Source: an uncultured Lentisphaeria bacterium
GTDB taxonomy: Bacteria; Verrucomicrobiota; Lentisphaeria; Victivallales; UBA1829
NCBI GenBank assembly: GCA_905197955.1
Contig: CAJKAR010000031.1
Span: 1-54,443, forward strand
DNA length: 54,443 nucleotides
Reading direction: 5' to 3'
This document shows positions 8,557 through 17,069 of this stretch, piece after piece. How positions within the stretch are numbered: the first letter of the stretch is position 1; the number at the start of each line of letters is the position of its first letter. Under the pieces are notes generated by a model that saw nothing but the letters and a program-made list of their open reading frames with translations, had not been told where the DNA came from and made no database searches. The position numbers and the translations under genes were made by a program.

Positions 8557-9741
8557 TCAGCTCCTTTTGCGGAATCGACGGCGGAGTTCCTGGGGAAGAT
8601 AGAGCAGAAGTCTTGTCCACTGTTTCCATTTCAGAATCAGATTCAGGGGCATGGCGCTTCTGAGGAAAAGACGGAAAACGGCATTGTCACGCGGTCGGAC
8701 CGCATTGCGGGTCATCTGTCCGGCAAGAACGTCATCGAGTGTCAGGCGGTGTCGGTTCAGGCGCGGAGCCGTTTCTTCGAGTGTGCGGCGTCCTTTTTCC
8801 GTCAGGACGAGGATTGTTCCCGGAGTTGCTTCGCTGTCCTGTGTCGTCTGAGAAGATTGGAATTCCCCGAGTCTGAGATCCGCGGCGGATGCCGTTCCCT
8901 TGTATTTGCACCGGTCGTAGCAGGCGGATCCGAGACAGAGATCGTCCCGGTAGAATCCGAAGAAAAGTTCATTGCGTCGGCTTCCGGCGGCGGTTCTGGT
9001 TCCGTCTTTTCCGGTAAAGACGATGCGGTCTTCTTTTTTGCCGTTTGTTTTTTCCTGCCAGGCAACATCGGTGAAGATTTGTCTCTTCTTTTTGAAAAAA
9101 CGGGTGAATTTCAGCCAGAGCCTCATGGAAGGTACGCCGCGGCAGAAGAAATCGACCAGTACAAAATGTTCCTCCCAGTGCCGTTTCCGGAGATAGCGGC
9201 GGAGTCCGTCGATCTGGCATGGGGTCCCTATAACGAGAAAACGCTCGTGCCCGTTGAGATGCGAAAATCCCGGCAGCGTGTAGCTCTGAAGATATTTTGC
9301 TCCGGCGCTCCGGACAAGTTCCTCCGGAGTCCGGAGAACGAGATGTTCCAGGCAATTCTCCTGCGCGTTGAAAACGGCAGTGCAGACTCTGCGTCCGCGT
9401 TCCATCCACTCTTCCGCGAGTTCTCTTGCGATCCCTCCCGTAGCGGATTGATTGCGTATGCGTTCTCTTCTGCTTCCGGCGCTCCACGCTTCCGGCTCGA
9501 TCCGTCCGGCGGGGACGGCGGGCAGGTCGTCCCCACAGGGACAGACCGACAGACAGAGATTGCAGTGAATACACTGCGGATCATTTGTGGCAACCGGAGC
9601 AAAAAAACCGTTTTTGTTCAGACGGATCGAAAGGAGGGTCCGCGGACAGATGCAGGCACAGACCCCGCATCCGAAACAGTTCCGGCCAATCGCAGTGATT
9701 CCGCATCCTTCTTCCGTCTGTTTGACTGGATGTCTGCTCAT
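8557..9741 (-). CDS. coenzyme F420 hydrogenase/dehydrogenase beta-subunit-like Fe-S protein
   Basis: A 394-residue protein starting with two 4Fe-4S ferredoxin motifs: C22-x2-C25-x2-C28-x3-C32-P and C57-x2-C60-x2-C63-x3-C67-P. A FrhB-like domain follows, with the typical SATGGIARELA, GTPCQIDGLRRYL and DFFCRGVPS segments. Such proteins are flavin and iron-sulfur reductases. Outside methanogens they are common in polysaccharide clusters next to pyruvyl transferases, where their role is poorly known. The start at 9741 (MSRHPVK) follows AAGGAG eight bases upstream. It faces the LacI gene end-to-end (45-base gap) and lies downstream of the GH42-like gene. No partner transferase is nearby. Confidence 0.8.
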   Translation of the reverse strand: MSRHPVKQTEEGCGITAIGRNCFGCGVCACICPRTLLSIRLNKNGFFAPVATNDPQCIHCNLCLSVCPCGDDLPAVPAGRIEPEAWSAGSRRERIRNQSATGGIARELAEEWMERGRRVCTAVFNAQENCLEHLVLRTPEELVRSAGAKYLQSYTLPGFSHLNGHERFLVIGTPCQIDGLRRYLRKRHWEEHFVLVDFFCRGVPSMRLWLKFTRFFKKKRQIFTDVAWQEKTNGKKEDRIVFTGKDGTRTAAGSRRNELFFGFYRDDLCLGSACYDRCKYKGTASAADLRLGEFQSSQTTQDSEATPGTILVLTEKGRRTLEETAPRLNRHRLTLDDVLAGQMTRNAVRPRDNAVFRLFLRSAMPLNLILKWKQWTRLLLYLPQELRRRFRKRS

Positions 9742-9995
9742 CGCGATCTCCTTGCGTTTCGTTTCGGCGGATGGCGGGAAGGCATTTTCCGCTTCCGGCG
9801 GATAAACTATACTCGCTTCCACCTTGAAAATCAAATCTCGGAGACCGGCTTTTTTCGGAAAACGGAAAGAAAATTCGTTCAGCTTTCTGGCGAGGGCATT
9901 TTCATCCCCGCGGAACGCACTCCTTTTGAGGAAAGGTCTTTCGAGAGCGTTCCGGGGGAGACGCAGACGCCACTTGTTCCGGAAGGGATCTCCTC

Positions 9996-12900
9996 TCAGA
10001 ATCCGAACCATCCGACGGGTTCGAGACGAATACCGAGAAAACGGTCCTGTTCCAGAAGGGGAAGCGGGATGCCGGGATTCGCAACTTCCGCAGAATCGAA
10101 TGTCCCGAGCGATTTTTCTCCAGCGAGAGTCAGAGCCGTTGCTTTCCAGCGTTTCCCTGCCGGAAGAGTCACTCGGAGAGAGACCTCTCTTGCCGGGGCG
10201 GGATTATAAATGTAAACCAGATAATTTTCTCCGTTCTTCTGCTTTCGAAGAATCGCGTGGACATTGTCGTCGACAGTCATCCGTTCCGGCTCGCCCGCCC
10301 ATTCGGAAAGGTCCCTGAGGAGTCCCCGGCAGATTTCGGTGCAGTTTCGAGTTGCGTTGTTCCAGAGAATCCATGCATCATCATCTTTTTTCTCATCGAA
10401 AAGCTTCATGACTTCCGCTTCCGTGATTGCTCCGGGACGTCCTCCGATCAGGAACACCTCGCCTTTGCCGAACTTCCATGCAACCGCCGCCGGTTTCGCT
10501 CCGACATATCCGATGACACTGCCTCCCTTCGGAGCTTCCAGTTCATACCAGTTGTGAACCGGGATTCCGACTGTCCGGCGGAGAACGGGATTTCCCAGGC
10601 GGAAAACCAGCTGATCCGGTCCGGGCGTAAACTGTTTCAGCTTGCCGAATGCGGTATAACCGAGTTTTTTCAACAGAAGATGTTCCTCATTCGAACCGGG
10701 AATTTTGCGTCCGGCTTCCCCGCAGATCATGGCGAGGCGGCCTCCGTTTTTCACATAGGCTGCCAGACGGTCGATCATGGCGGGGGGAAGAATGTGGGAG
10801 CCGTCGTCGAGGATGAGCTTCATGGAGTCGAATCCATCCAGCGGTGAACCGTCGGAGTAGATTTCAAATGCGGCTCCGGGATAGTAGAATGCGGCGCTGA
10901 TGCCGTTCATCAGCCACCAGCGATAGACGGAGATTCCGTTATAATTGTACTTTCCTTCCAGCACATCTGTCGTGAAGGAGTGGAGAAGTCCCACCCGCCG
11001 CGAGACGAAATCACTTTCCCGTGCTTCGTTCACCATCCGTTTTGCATGCGGATTTGCGAAGGCCAGATTCATGAAGATGCTGTCGTCCAGAGTCGGGAAG
11101 ACGTAGTTGTAATGTTCCAGTCCGAGAACGCATGCCTGGAAATGATCCCAGTGTGCGCGGGCGGTCAGTTTTTCCCGCGTGGTGAACCCGTGACGTCCCA
11201 GCGTGACGGCACTGATATCCTCCACGCGCAGCGGCCTCTTGTACCGTTGCTTTGCCACAAATCGGCGGATGATTTCCGCTCCGTTGAGTCCCTGATCCCC
11301 GTAGAAGGCATCGTGATCGACCAGTTCCTGATAATTGGCATCGGCAAGACCCACGCCGCCTGAGGCGTTCATTCCGCAGATCATGCGCTGATGGTCGTAT
11401 TTCCGGACGATGTCCATCATCTCTTTGCGCAGGGAGAGCGGTCCGCTGTGCTGGAACTCCAGATAGTCCACCCAGACCGGCCGTGTATCCGGAACCATGG
11501 AAGCATACGCATATTTTTTCTCCGCTGCAAGTTTTTCCCATAACGGACGCGGCGGCATGAGTTCCTTCCACTCTTTGTATTCAGTTCCATACTTTTTGTT
11601 CAGAGCTTCGAGAGTGCGATATTTTTCCTTCAGCTGTTTCCTGTACGCATCGAGTGCATCCGGATGATAATCGAAAATGCCGTGAGCATCATGGTCCACC
11701 ATGCCGTAGGGATGCAGGTGCCAGCCGATGACGGCAGGTGAGTTGACGTAGCGTTTGACCAGAGCGGTCATGGCGCGGCGGGCATGAAGACGATATTTTT
11801 TCGAATAGGGACTGAAACAGTTGGACCAGCCTTTTCCAGCTTTTCCGTTCTGATCGCGCTGGATCTCGTCCTTGAGGAACTGCTGGCTGGTATCGCCGAA
11901 ATCCCAGACCCAGACTCCGAGTGTGACATCGAGTCCATTCCGTTCCGCCGTCCGGACAATGTAGTCAAAATAAGCAAAATGGTAGACTCCCGGCATCGGT
12001 TCGAAATCGTGGTAGGAAAGGGCGCAGTAGACCTCGGAGGCTCCGCCCTGCTTCAGATCGCGGAAGATGCGTTCCCCGGGAATTTTTCCTCCGCCTGCCA
12101 TTCCCTGCGTGACATCCGCTCCCCAGATGGTTCCTTTTTCCCGGATCCGTTCCTGCCAGCTTTTGACCGGCCGGCCCGGTTTGTCCAGCGGCGTGACCTT
12201 CGAATGTTCGAAAAGCTCTCTGTCGCGCATTCCGAATGCGATCCGTTTGATGTCATAAGGCATCTTTGTCTCCGCATCGCGGAGCAGGAGTGATGCGCGA
12301 TAGGGGCCCTGTTCTGTTCCGGCGAATTCAAAAGTCATATTTCGCTTTTCTCCCGGAGCGAGAGTCAGTCTGCGTGAAACGGGGGCAATCCCAATGTCGC
12401 TTCCGAAATAGGTCCGGAAGTTCATAATGGCATCCAGAGTCCTGCTTTGCGAGGAGGTGTTTTTGATTTCCGCCTGAATGACGCCTTTGCCGGGCAGATC
12501 GAATGTGTTGAACGGTGCATTCGTGAAGAGTTTCAGCGAGAGATCGGAAAAGGATTTTTTTCGGTCGGACAGAGTCCCTTCGATTCGCCAGTTTCCAAGT
12601 TTCAGGACTTCATGATCGTAATCCCGTGTTTTATTGATCCGGATTCGAAGGGCGCGGGCCTTGAGGGCAGGTGAAAAAGTCAGGTTTACTTTTTTTTCTT
12701 CCCCCCGGTCGGTTTTGACGGCGGGAAGGGGATGATTGCTTTTTTTCCATGAAGTTCCGTCGAAATATTCGAGAGAAGCATTGGCGATGCGGTCGGCAAA
12801 CTGATCGCAGCGGAGCGATGAGATCAGCGGTATCTCCTCGCCTTCCAACCAGACTTCCGCGGTTTCTCCCGGTGTGAAAGGTGTGGTTTCCTGCCATGGA

Positions 12901-13043
12901 ATTCCTCCGGTCGGGAGGAGGCCGGGAACCTCTTCGCCCTTGTTGATGGAGATATTGCGTACCACGATACGGGCGGAAGAGGTGATGTCTTCCGCTTGAA
13001 GAACTGCGGAAAGCAGCATCAGAAAAAGAAAATTTCGTTTCAT
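9996..13043 (-). CDS. secreted GH42-like glycoside hydrolase with atypical active site
   Basis: A 1015-residue exported protein. Residues 1-17 (KRNFLFLMLLSAVLQA) form a signal peptide. A beta-sandwich N-terminal region (to about 290) precedes a TIM barrel like GH42 beta-galactosidase (about 300-670). A Rossmann-like trimerisation domain follows (GGRLAMICGEAG) and then a beta domain. The helix LDAYRKQLKEKYRTLEALNK is the typical GH42 segment after the acid/base strand. At that strand, W441-HLHPYG lacks the expected N-E pair. A candidate nucleophile is E608 (LRVEDIS). It may be a divergent or inactive hydrolase. The start at 13043 follows AAGGAACAGG and a good promoter. Confidence 0.75.
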   Translation of the reverse strand: MKRNFLFLMLLSAVLQAEDITSSARIVVRNISINKGEEVPGLLPTGGIPWQETTPFTPGETAEVWLEGEEIPLISSLRCDQFADRIANASLEYFDGTSWKKSNHPLPAVKTDRGEEKKVNLTFSPALKARALRIRINKTRDYDHEVLKLGNWRIEGTLSDRKKSFSDLSLKLFTNAPFNTFDLPGKGVIQAEIKNTSSQSRTLDAIMNFRTYFGSDIGIAPVSRRLTLAPGEKRNMTFEFAGTEQGPYRASLLLRDAETKMPYDIKRIAFGMRDRELFEHSKVTPLDKPGRPVKSWQERIREKGTIWGADVTQGMAGGGKIPGERIFRDLKQGGASEVYCALSYHDFEPMPGVYHFAYFDYIVRTAERNGLDVTLGVWVWDFGDTSQQFLKDEIQRDQNGKAGKGWSNCFSPYSKKYRLHARRAMTALVKRYVNSPAVIGWHLHPYGMVDHDAHGIFDYHPDALDAYRKQLKEKYRTLEALNKKYGTEYKEWKELMPPRPLWEKLAAEKKYAYASMVPDTRPVWVDYLEFQHSGPLSLRKEMMDIVRKYDHQRMICGMNASGGVGLADANYQELVDHDAFYGDQGLNGAEIIRRFVAKQRYKRPLRVEDISAVTLGRHGFTTREKLTARAHWDHFQACVLGLEHYNYVFPTLDDSIFMNLAFANPHAKRMVNEARESDFVSRRVGLLHSFTTDVLEGKYNYNGISVYRWWLMNGISAAFYYPGAAFEIYSDGSPLDGFDSMKLILDDGSHILPPAMIDRLAAYVKNGGRLAMICGEAGRKIPGSNEEHLLLKKLGYTAFGKLKQFTPGPDQLVFRLGNPVLRRTVGIPVHNWYELEAPKGGSVIGYVGAKPAAVAWKFGKGEVFLIGGRPGAITEAEVMKLFDEKKDDDAWILWNNATRNCTEICRGLLRDLSEWAGEPERMTVDDNVHAILRKQKNGENYLVYIYNPAPAREVSLRVTLPAGKRWKATALTLAGEKSLGTFDSAEVANPGIPLPLLEQDRFLGIRLEPVGWFGF

Positions 13044-13077
13044 TTGCCTGTTCCTTGTTTGAAGCGTTCTGCTTTTC

Positions 13078-13106
13078 ATTATACATACAGGTCTGGTTAT
13101 GAGCAA
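13078..13106 (-). promoter_or_regulatory. sigma70-type promoter of the GH42-like gene
   Basis: On the minus strand, TTGCTC (13101-13106), a 17-base spacer and a perfect TATAAT (13078-13083) form a near-consensus promoter. Transcription would start near 13071, giving a leader of about 28 bases before the ATG at 13043. This supports the chosen start and separates the gene from the rml operon upstream. Confidence 0.65.
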
Positions 13107-13256
13107 GAGAGACGGACGAAAATTTTTGAAAACCTGAACATTTTTCTTCTCGCCGATTCCTGTTTTCTGTTTCACTGTGATACTGCACGGGGAGTGTGTT
13201 GGATCTTGAGAGGAAAAGAGTGGATTGTAAATTTGTCGGCAGAAAGCGGTTGCTGT

Positions 13257-14108
13257 TCAGCAGGGAAATTCGCTGCGCATGAATTCTGCTAGCGCATCAT
13301 GCCAGTCGGGCATCGGCGGCAGCCCCGCGAGCCGGAGCATCCGCTTTTCCAGACGCGAATTTGCCGGACGCGGTGCCGGACGCGGAAATTCCTGTGTGGT
13401 GCACGGGATGACCTTCTGCTGTTTTCCTGCTAGGCGGAATATTTCCTCCGCGAATTCGAACCAGGTTGCTTCGCCTTCACAGGTCATGTGGAATGTCCCG
13501 ACCAGTTCCGGCCGTTCCAGCAGAGATCTGAGTTCGCCGGCAACCGCAAGAGTTGAAGTCGGGTTTCCGTGCTGATCGGCAACGACTTTCAGTTCCGGTC
13601 TGGTTCCATCCGCCAGTTTCATCATGGTATGGACGAAGCTGGGGCCTCCGGCTCCGTAGAGCCATGAAATCCGGCAGATGACATGATTCGGGCAGTGATG
13701 GCGGATCATTTCTTCTCCGGCGAATTTGGATTGTCCGTAAACGGTGGCTCCGCCGGACGCAATGTCAAATTCATGATACGGGCGGTCCAGCATTCCATCG
13801 AAGACGTAGTCTGTGGAGATGGCGATCAGGCGGACTCCCTGTCTGTGACAGGCGGATGCGACGTTGGCGGAGCCGAATGCATTCAGCCGATAGGCAAGAT
13901 CTATTTCGGTTTCGCACCTGTCCACGGCGGTCATCGCCGCGCAGTGAATGACGGCTTCCGCGCCGGAGTCAGCAAGAAAGCGGTCGAATCCCGCCGGATC
14001 GGTGATATCCGCCTCCGGAAGATCTGCAATGATTATTTCGTGTTCGGAGAGAACCTTTTGAAGGGTTCGTCCGAGCATTCCTTTTCCTCCTGTTACGAGC
14101 AGTTTCAT
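13257..14108 (-). CDS. rmlD: dTDP-4-dehydrorhamnose reductase
   Basis: A 283-residue extended SDR that reduces dTDP-4-keto-L-rhamnose to dTDP-L-rhamnose, the last step of the pathway. The NAD(P) loop is GGKGMLG (7-13), the strand AISTDYVFDG (97-106) is characteristic of RmlD, and the catalytic pair is Y124/K128 in VYGQSK. The start ATG at 14108 overlaps the rmlC stop by ATGA. It is the last gene of the rmlB-A-C-D operon. The rhamnose would feed lipopolysaccharide or another surface polysaccharide, but no glycosyltransferase gene lies in the window. Confidence 0.95.
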   Translation of the reverse strand: MKLLVTGGKGMLGRTLQKVLSEHEIIIADLPEADITDPAGFDRFLADSGAEAVIHCAAMTAVDRCETEIDLAYRLNAFGSANVASACHRQGVRLIAISTDYVFDGMLDRPYHEFDIASGGATVYGQSKFAGEEMIRHHCPNHVICRISWLYGAGGPSFVHTMMKLADGTRPELKVVADQHGNPTSTLAVAGELRSLLERPELVGTFHMTCEGEATWFEFAEEIFRLAGKQQKVIPCTTQEFPRPAPRPANSRLEKRMLRLAGLPPMPDWHDALAEFMRSEFPC

Positions 14109-14665
14109 TGTTCGCATTCCTTCCACGGTTCAATTTCGGAAAAACTGGGAAGACTGGCATCCTTTGGAGAAAGAATCCACCGGTCGGGTCTGATGCGCCA
14201 GTCGATGCCGAGTGCCAGATCGTCAAATGCGATGCCGCGTTCATGAGACGGCATATAGCGGTTGTCGCACTTGTAGGCAACGACCGCTTCCCGACTGAGA
14301 ACCGCAAAGCCGTGCGCAAATCCTCTCGGGACAAAAATCTGGCGTTTGTTCTCTCCGGAAAGTTCGACTGCAACATGTCTGCCGAATGTCGGCGATCTTG
14401 CACGGATGTCAACAGCAATATCGAGAATCTCTCCGGAGATGACACGAATCAGTTTTGCCTGTGTGTAGGGCGGTACCTGATAGTGCAATCCGCGCAGAAC
14501 TCCAAATCGCGATTTCGATTCGTTGTCCTGAAGAAAGACGGAATCAATTCCAATCTCTTTATAAGCATCCTGATTCCAGGATTCAAAAAAATATCCGCGT
14601 TCGTCACCGAACACTTTGGGTTCCAGAAGCAGAACTCCGGGAATCTCTGTAGGAATAACGTTCAT
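14105..14665 (-). CDS. rmlC: dTDP-4-dehydrorhamnose 3,5-epimerase
   Basis: A 186-residue cupin enzyme converting dTDP-4-keto-6-deoxyglucose to dTDP-4-keto-L-rhamnose. The signature segments are present: DERGYFFESW, SRFGVLRGLHYQ with catalytic H61, IRVISGEILDIAVDIR, and FVPRGFAHGF; Y131 is the likely partner residue. The start at 14665 (MNVIPTEIPG) overlaps the rmlA stop by ATGA, and the end overlaps the rmlD start in the same way. Confidence 0.96.
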   Translation of the reverse strand: MNVIPTEIPGVLLLEPKVFGDERGYFFESWNQDAYKEIGIDSVFLQDNESKSRFGVLRGLHYQVPPYTQAKLIRVISGEILDIAVDIRARSPTFGRHVAVELSGENKRQIFVPRGFAHGFAVLSREAVVAYKCDNRYMPSHERGIAFDDLALGIDWRIRPDRWILSPKDASLPSFSEIEPWKECEQ

Positions 14666-15528
14666 TCTTCGATCAACCTCATCAAATATTGGCCGTAATT
14701 GGTTGTTCCCAGATTGGCACAAGTCTGCCGGATCTGTTCTTTTGTCATCCATCCGTTGTCGTAAGCGATTTCCTGAAGACATGCGACTTGAAGTCCCTGC
14801 CGGGTTTCGATTGTGCGGATGAAGTTTCCTGCATCAAGCATGGAATCGTATGTGCCGGTGTCAAGCCATGCAAAACCGCGTCCGAGCCGCTCCACATGAA
14901 GGTCCCCACGTTTCAGGTATTCGTTGTTGACGGCGGTGATTTCCAGCTCTCCGCGAGCAGATGGTCGAATTGATTTTGCAATCCGGATCACATCGTTGTC
15001 ATAGAAATAGAGTCCAGTAACAGCATAATGGGATTTCGGCTGCTTCGGTTTCTCCTCGATGGAGAGAACGTGAAAGTCTTTGTCAAACTCGACCACACCG
15101 AAGCGTTCCGGATCGCTGACGTAGTAACCGAAAACGGTCGCTCCAGTTTTTCGAGCCGCCGCGTTGCGGACGATGGAACCGAGGTTGGCTCCATAAAAAA
15201 TATTGTCGCCGAGAACCAGCGAGACGGAATCGGTTCCGATAAAGCTCTCTCCGATCAGAAATGCCTGTGCGAGTCCTTCCGGCTTCGGCTGTACTTCGTA
15301 GGAAAAACGGACTCCGAAACGGGATCCGTCACCGAGCAGATGCCGGAAACTGCTCTGATCCTCCGGTGTTGTGATAATCAGGATCTCCCGGATCCCTGCC
15401 AGCATCAGTACGCTGATCGGATAATAAATCATCGGCTTGTCATAAATAGCCAGAAGCTGTTTTGATACTCCGAGTGTAATCGGATGCAGACGTGTTCCTG
15501 CTCCTCCAGCCAGAACGATACCTTTCAT
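14662..15528 (-). CDS. rmlA: glucose-1-phosphate thymidylyltransferase
   Basis: A 288-residue nucleotidyltransferase that makes dTDP-glucose from dTTP and glucose 1-phosphate, the first step of the pathway. The nucleotide loop GGAGTRLHP is at 8-16, followed by KQLLAIYDKPMIYYP. EKPKQPKSHYAVTGLYFYD is the conserved sugar-binding region. The start at 15528 follows an AGGAGG-like site and overlaps the rmlB stop by ATGA. Confidence 0.96.
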   Translation of the reverse strand: MKGIVLAGGAGTRLHPITLGVSKQLLAIYDKPMIYYPISVLMLAGIREILIITTPEDQSSFRHLLGDGSRFGVRFSYEVQPKPEGLAQAFLIGESFIGTDSVSLVLGDNIFYGANLGSIVRNAAARKTGATVFGYYVSDPERFGVVEFDKDFHVLSIEEKPKQPKSHYAVTGLYFYDNDVIRIAKSIRPSARGELEITAVNNEYLKRGDLHVERLGRGFAWLDTGTYDSMLDAGNFIRTIETRQGLQVACLQEIAYDNGWMTKEQIRQTCANLGTTNYGQYLMRLIEE

Positions 15529-16586
15529 CTGGAACCTCCTTTGCCGAGACGTTCCCCGGCGTATTTCCGTTCCCGGATCGGTCGCCACCACCAGTCGTTG
15601 TCGAGATACCACTGAACGGTTTTGCGAATTCCAGAATCGAAACCAGTCTCCGGCATCCATCCGAGCGTATTCCTGAGTTTTGAAGGATCAATCGCATAGC
15701 GGAGGTCGTGTCCGGGACGATCCTGTACGAAATCAATCTGATCTTCATAGCTCCCGGATTTTTTCGGTCGGAGTTCATCCAGAATCCGGCAGATGGTCCG
15801 GACCACTTCAAGATTGGTCCGTTCGTTGTGCCCTCCGATATTGTAAGTTTCTCCCGGAATGCCCTTCTGCTGAATGAGCCAGAGAGCTTTTGCGTGATCC
15901 TCCACATAGAGCCAGTCCCGGATATTGTCTCCTTTTCCGTAAATCGGAAGCGATTTGCCTTCCAGAGCATTGAGAATCACCAGCGGGATCAGTTTTTCCG
16001 GAAAGTGATAGGGACCGTAGTTGTTGGAACAGTTTGAGATCAGCACGGGCAGTCCGAACGTGTGGTGCCATGCGCGGACCAGATGATCGCTGGACGCTTT
16101 ACTGGCAGAATAGGGGGATTTCGGATCATAAGGAGTCTGTTCCGTAAAATATCCGTCTCTGCCGAGAGAGCCGTAAACTTCGTCTGTGGAAACGTGCTGG
16201 AAACGGAATGCCGCCTTTCTGGAATCGGAGAGGGTCTGCCAATAGGCGAGGGCGCATTGAAGAAGTGCTGCTGTTCCGGTTATGTTGGTCCGGATGAACG
16301 CAAGAGGATCGTCAATGGAACGATCCACATGACTTTCCGCCGCCAGATGAATAAGAGCATCTGGCTGAAATTCTGCAAACAGTTTTGAAACGCCTTCTGC
16401 GTCACAGATATCGAGTTTTTCAAAATGATAGAGCGGAGATCCGGCAACTTCTTGCAGACTTTCCGGATTTCCTGCATAAGTCAGCTTATCGAGATTGAGA
16501 ACTTCCGCCAGATGTCCGGCGACAAGATAACGGATCAGCGCCGATCCGATAAATCCCGCTCCTCCTGTGACAATAATTTTTTTCAC
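15525..16586 (-). CDS. rmlB: dTDP-glucose 4,6-dehydratase
   Basis: A 353-residue extended SDR that dehydrates dTDP-glucose to dTDP-4-keto-6-deoxyglucose. The NAD loop TGGAGFIGS is at 7-15. The catalytic T134-D135-E136 (VSTDEVYGSLG) and Y159/K163 (SPYSASKASSD) are all present. It is the first gene of the rmlBACD operon, with 166 bases upstream to the next gene that hold no clearly recognisable promoter. Confidence 0.96.
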   Translation of the reverse strand: MKKIIVTGGAGFIGSALIRYLVAGHLAEVLNLDKLTYAGNPESLQEVAGSPLYHFEKLDICDAEGVSKLFAEFQPDALIHLAAESHVDRSIDDPLAFIRTNITGTAALLQCALAYWQTLSDSRKAAFRFQHVSTDEVYGSLGRDGYFTEQTPYDPKSPYSASKASSDHLVRAWHHTFGLPVLISNCSNNYGPYHFPEKLIPLVILNALEGKSLPIYGKGDNIRDWLYVEDHAKALWLIQQKGIPGETYNIGGHNERTNLEVVRTICRILDELRPKKSGSYEDQIDFVQDRPGHDLRYAIDPSKLRNTLGWMPETGFDSGIRKTVQWYLDNDWWWRPIRERKYAGERLGKGGSR

Positions 16587-16752
16587 GCAAACATCCTCCG
16601 GAAGGAATCAATAAACAGATTCTTATGATGCCGTTTTCTCTTGTATCCCAGTTCAATGAACGAAGGAATATATCATGGGAAAAGTTTTTTTCCTATGGAG
16701 AATCATGAAATTTTCGGGAAAAACGCGAAAAATATTCTGAAAGAAACATCAT

Positions 16753-17064
16753 TCAGAGAAGTTTTTCCCGTACTTCCGCAAGGGAGATTCCCTGAAGTTC
16801 GACGATTTTGTTTTTGGATGTTGTTCCGGAAACAATGGATACGGCGCTTTTCGGACATTTAAATGTTTTAGCAAAGAAAGCACAGAGAGCCGCATTGGCT
16901 TTTCCCTCCACGGGCGGAGCCGTGAGAGCGATTTTCAGTGCATTTCCAACCATTCCAGCGAGAGCCTCTCTTGATGCTCTCGGCTGCACCCGGCAGGTAA
17001 TGCGGATGCAGCCTTCATGCTCTGAAATGGCGGATTCCAGGTCCTGGAAAGATACGCCGGCCAT
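16753..17064 (-). CDS. DUF167/UPF0235 (YggU) family protein
   Basis: A 103-residue small protein with the DUF167 hallmarks: RVQPRASREALAG, an APPVEGKANAALCAFFAK segment and a VSGTTSKNKIVEL ending. The biochemical role of the family is unknown. It starts six bases beyond the ftsH stop on the same strand, so it is probably co-transcribed with ftsH. Confidence 0.88.
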   Translation of the reverse strand: MAGVSFQDLESAISEHEGCIRITCRVQPRASREALAGMVGNALKIALTAPPVEGKANAALCAFFAKTFKCPKSAVSIVSGTTSKNKIVELQGISLAEVREKLL

Positions 17065-17069
17065 TGGAA

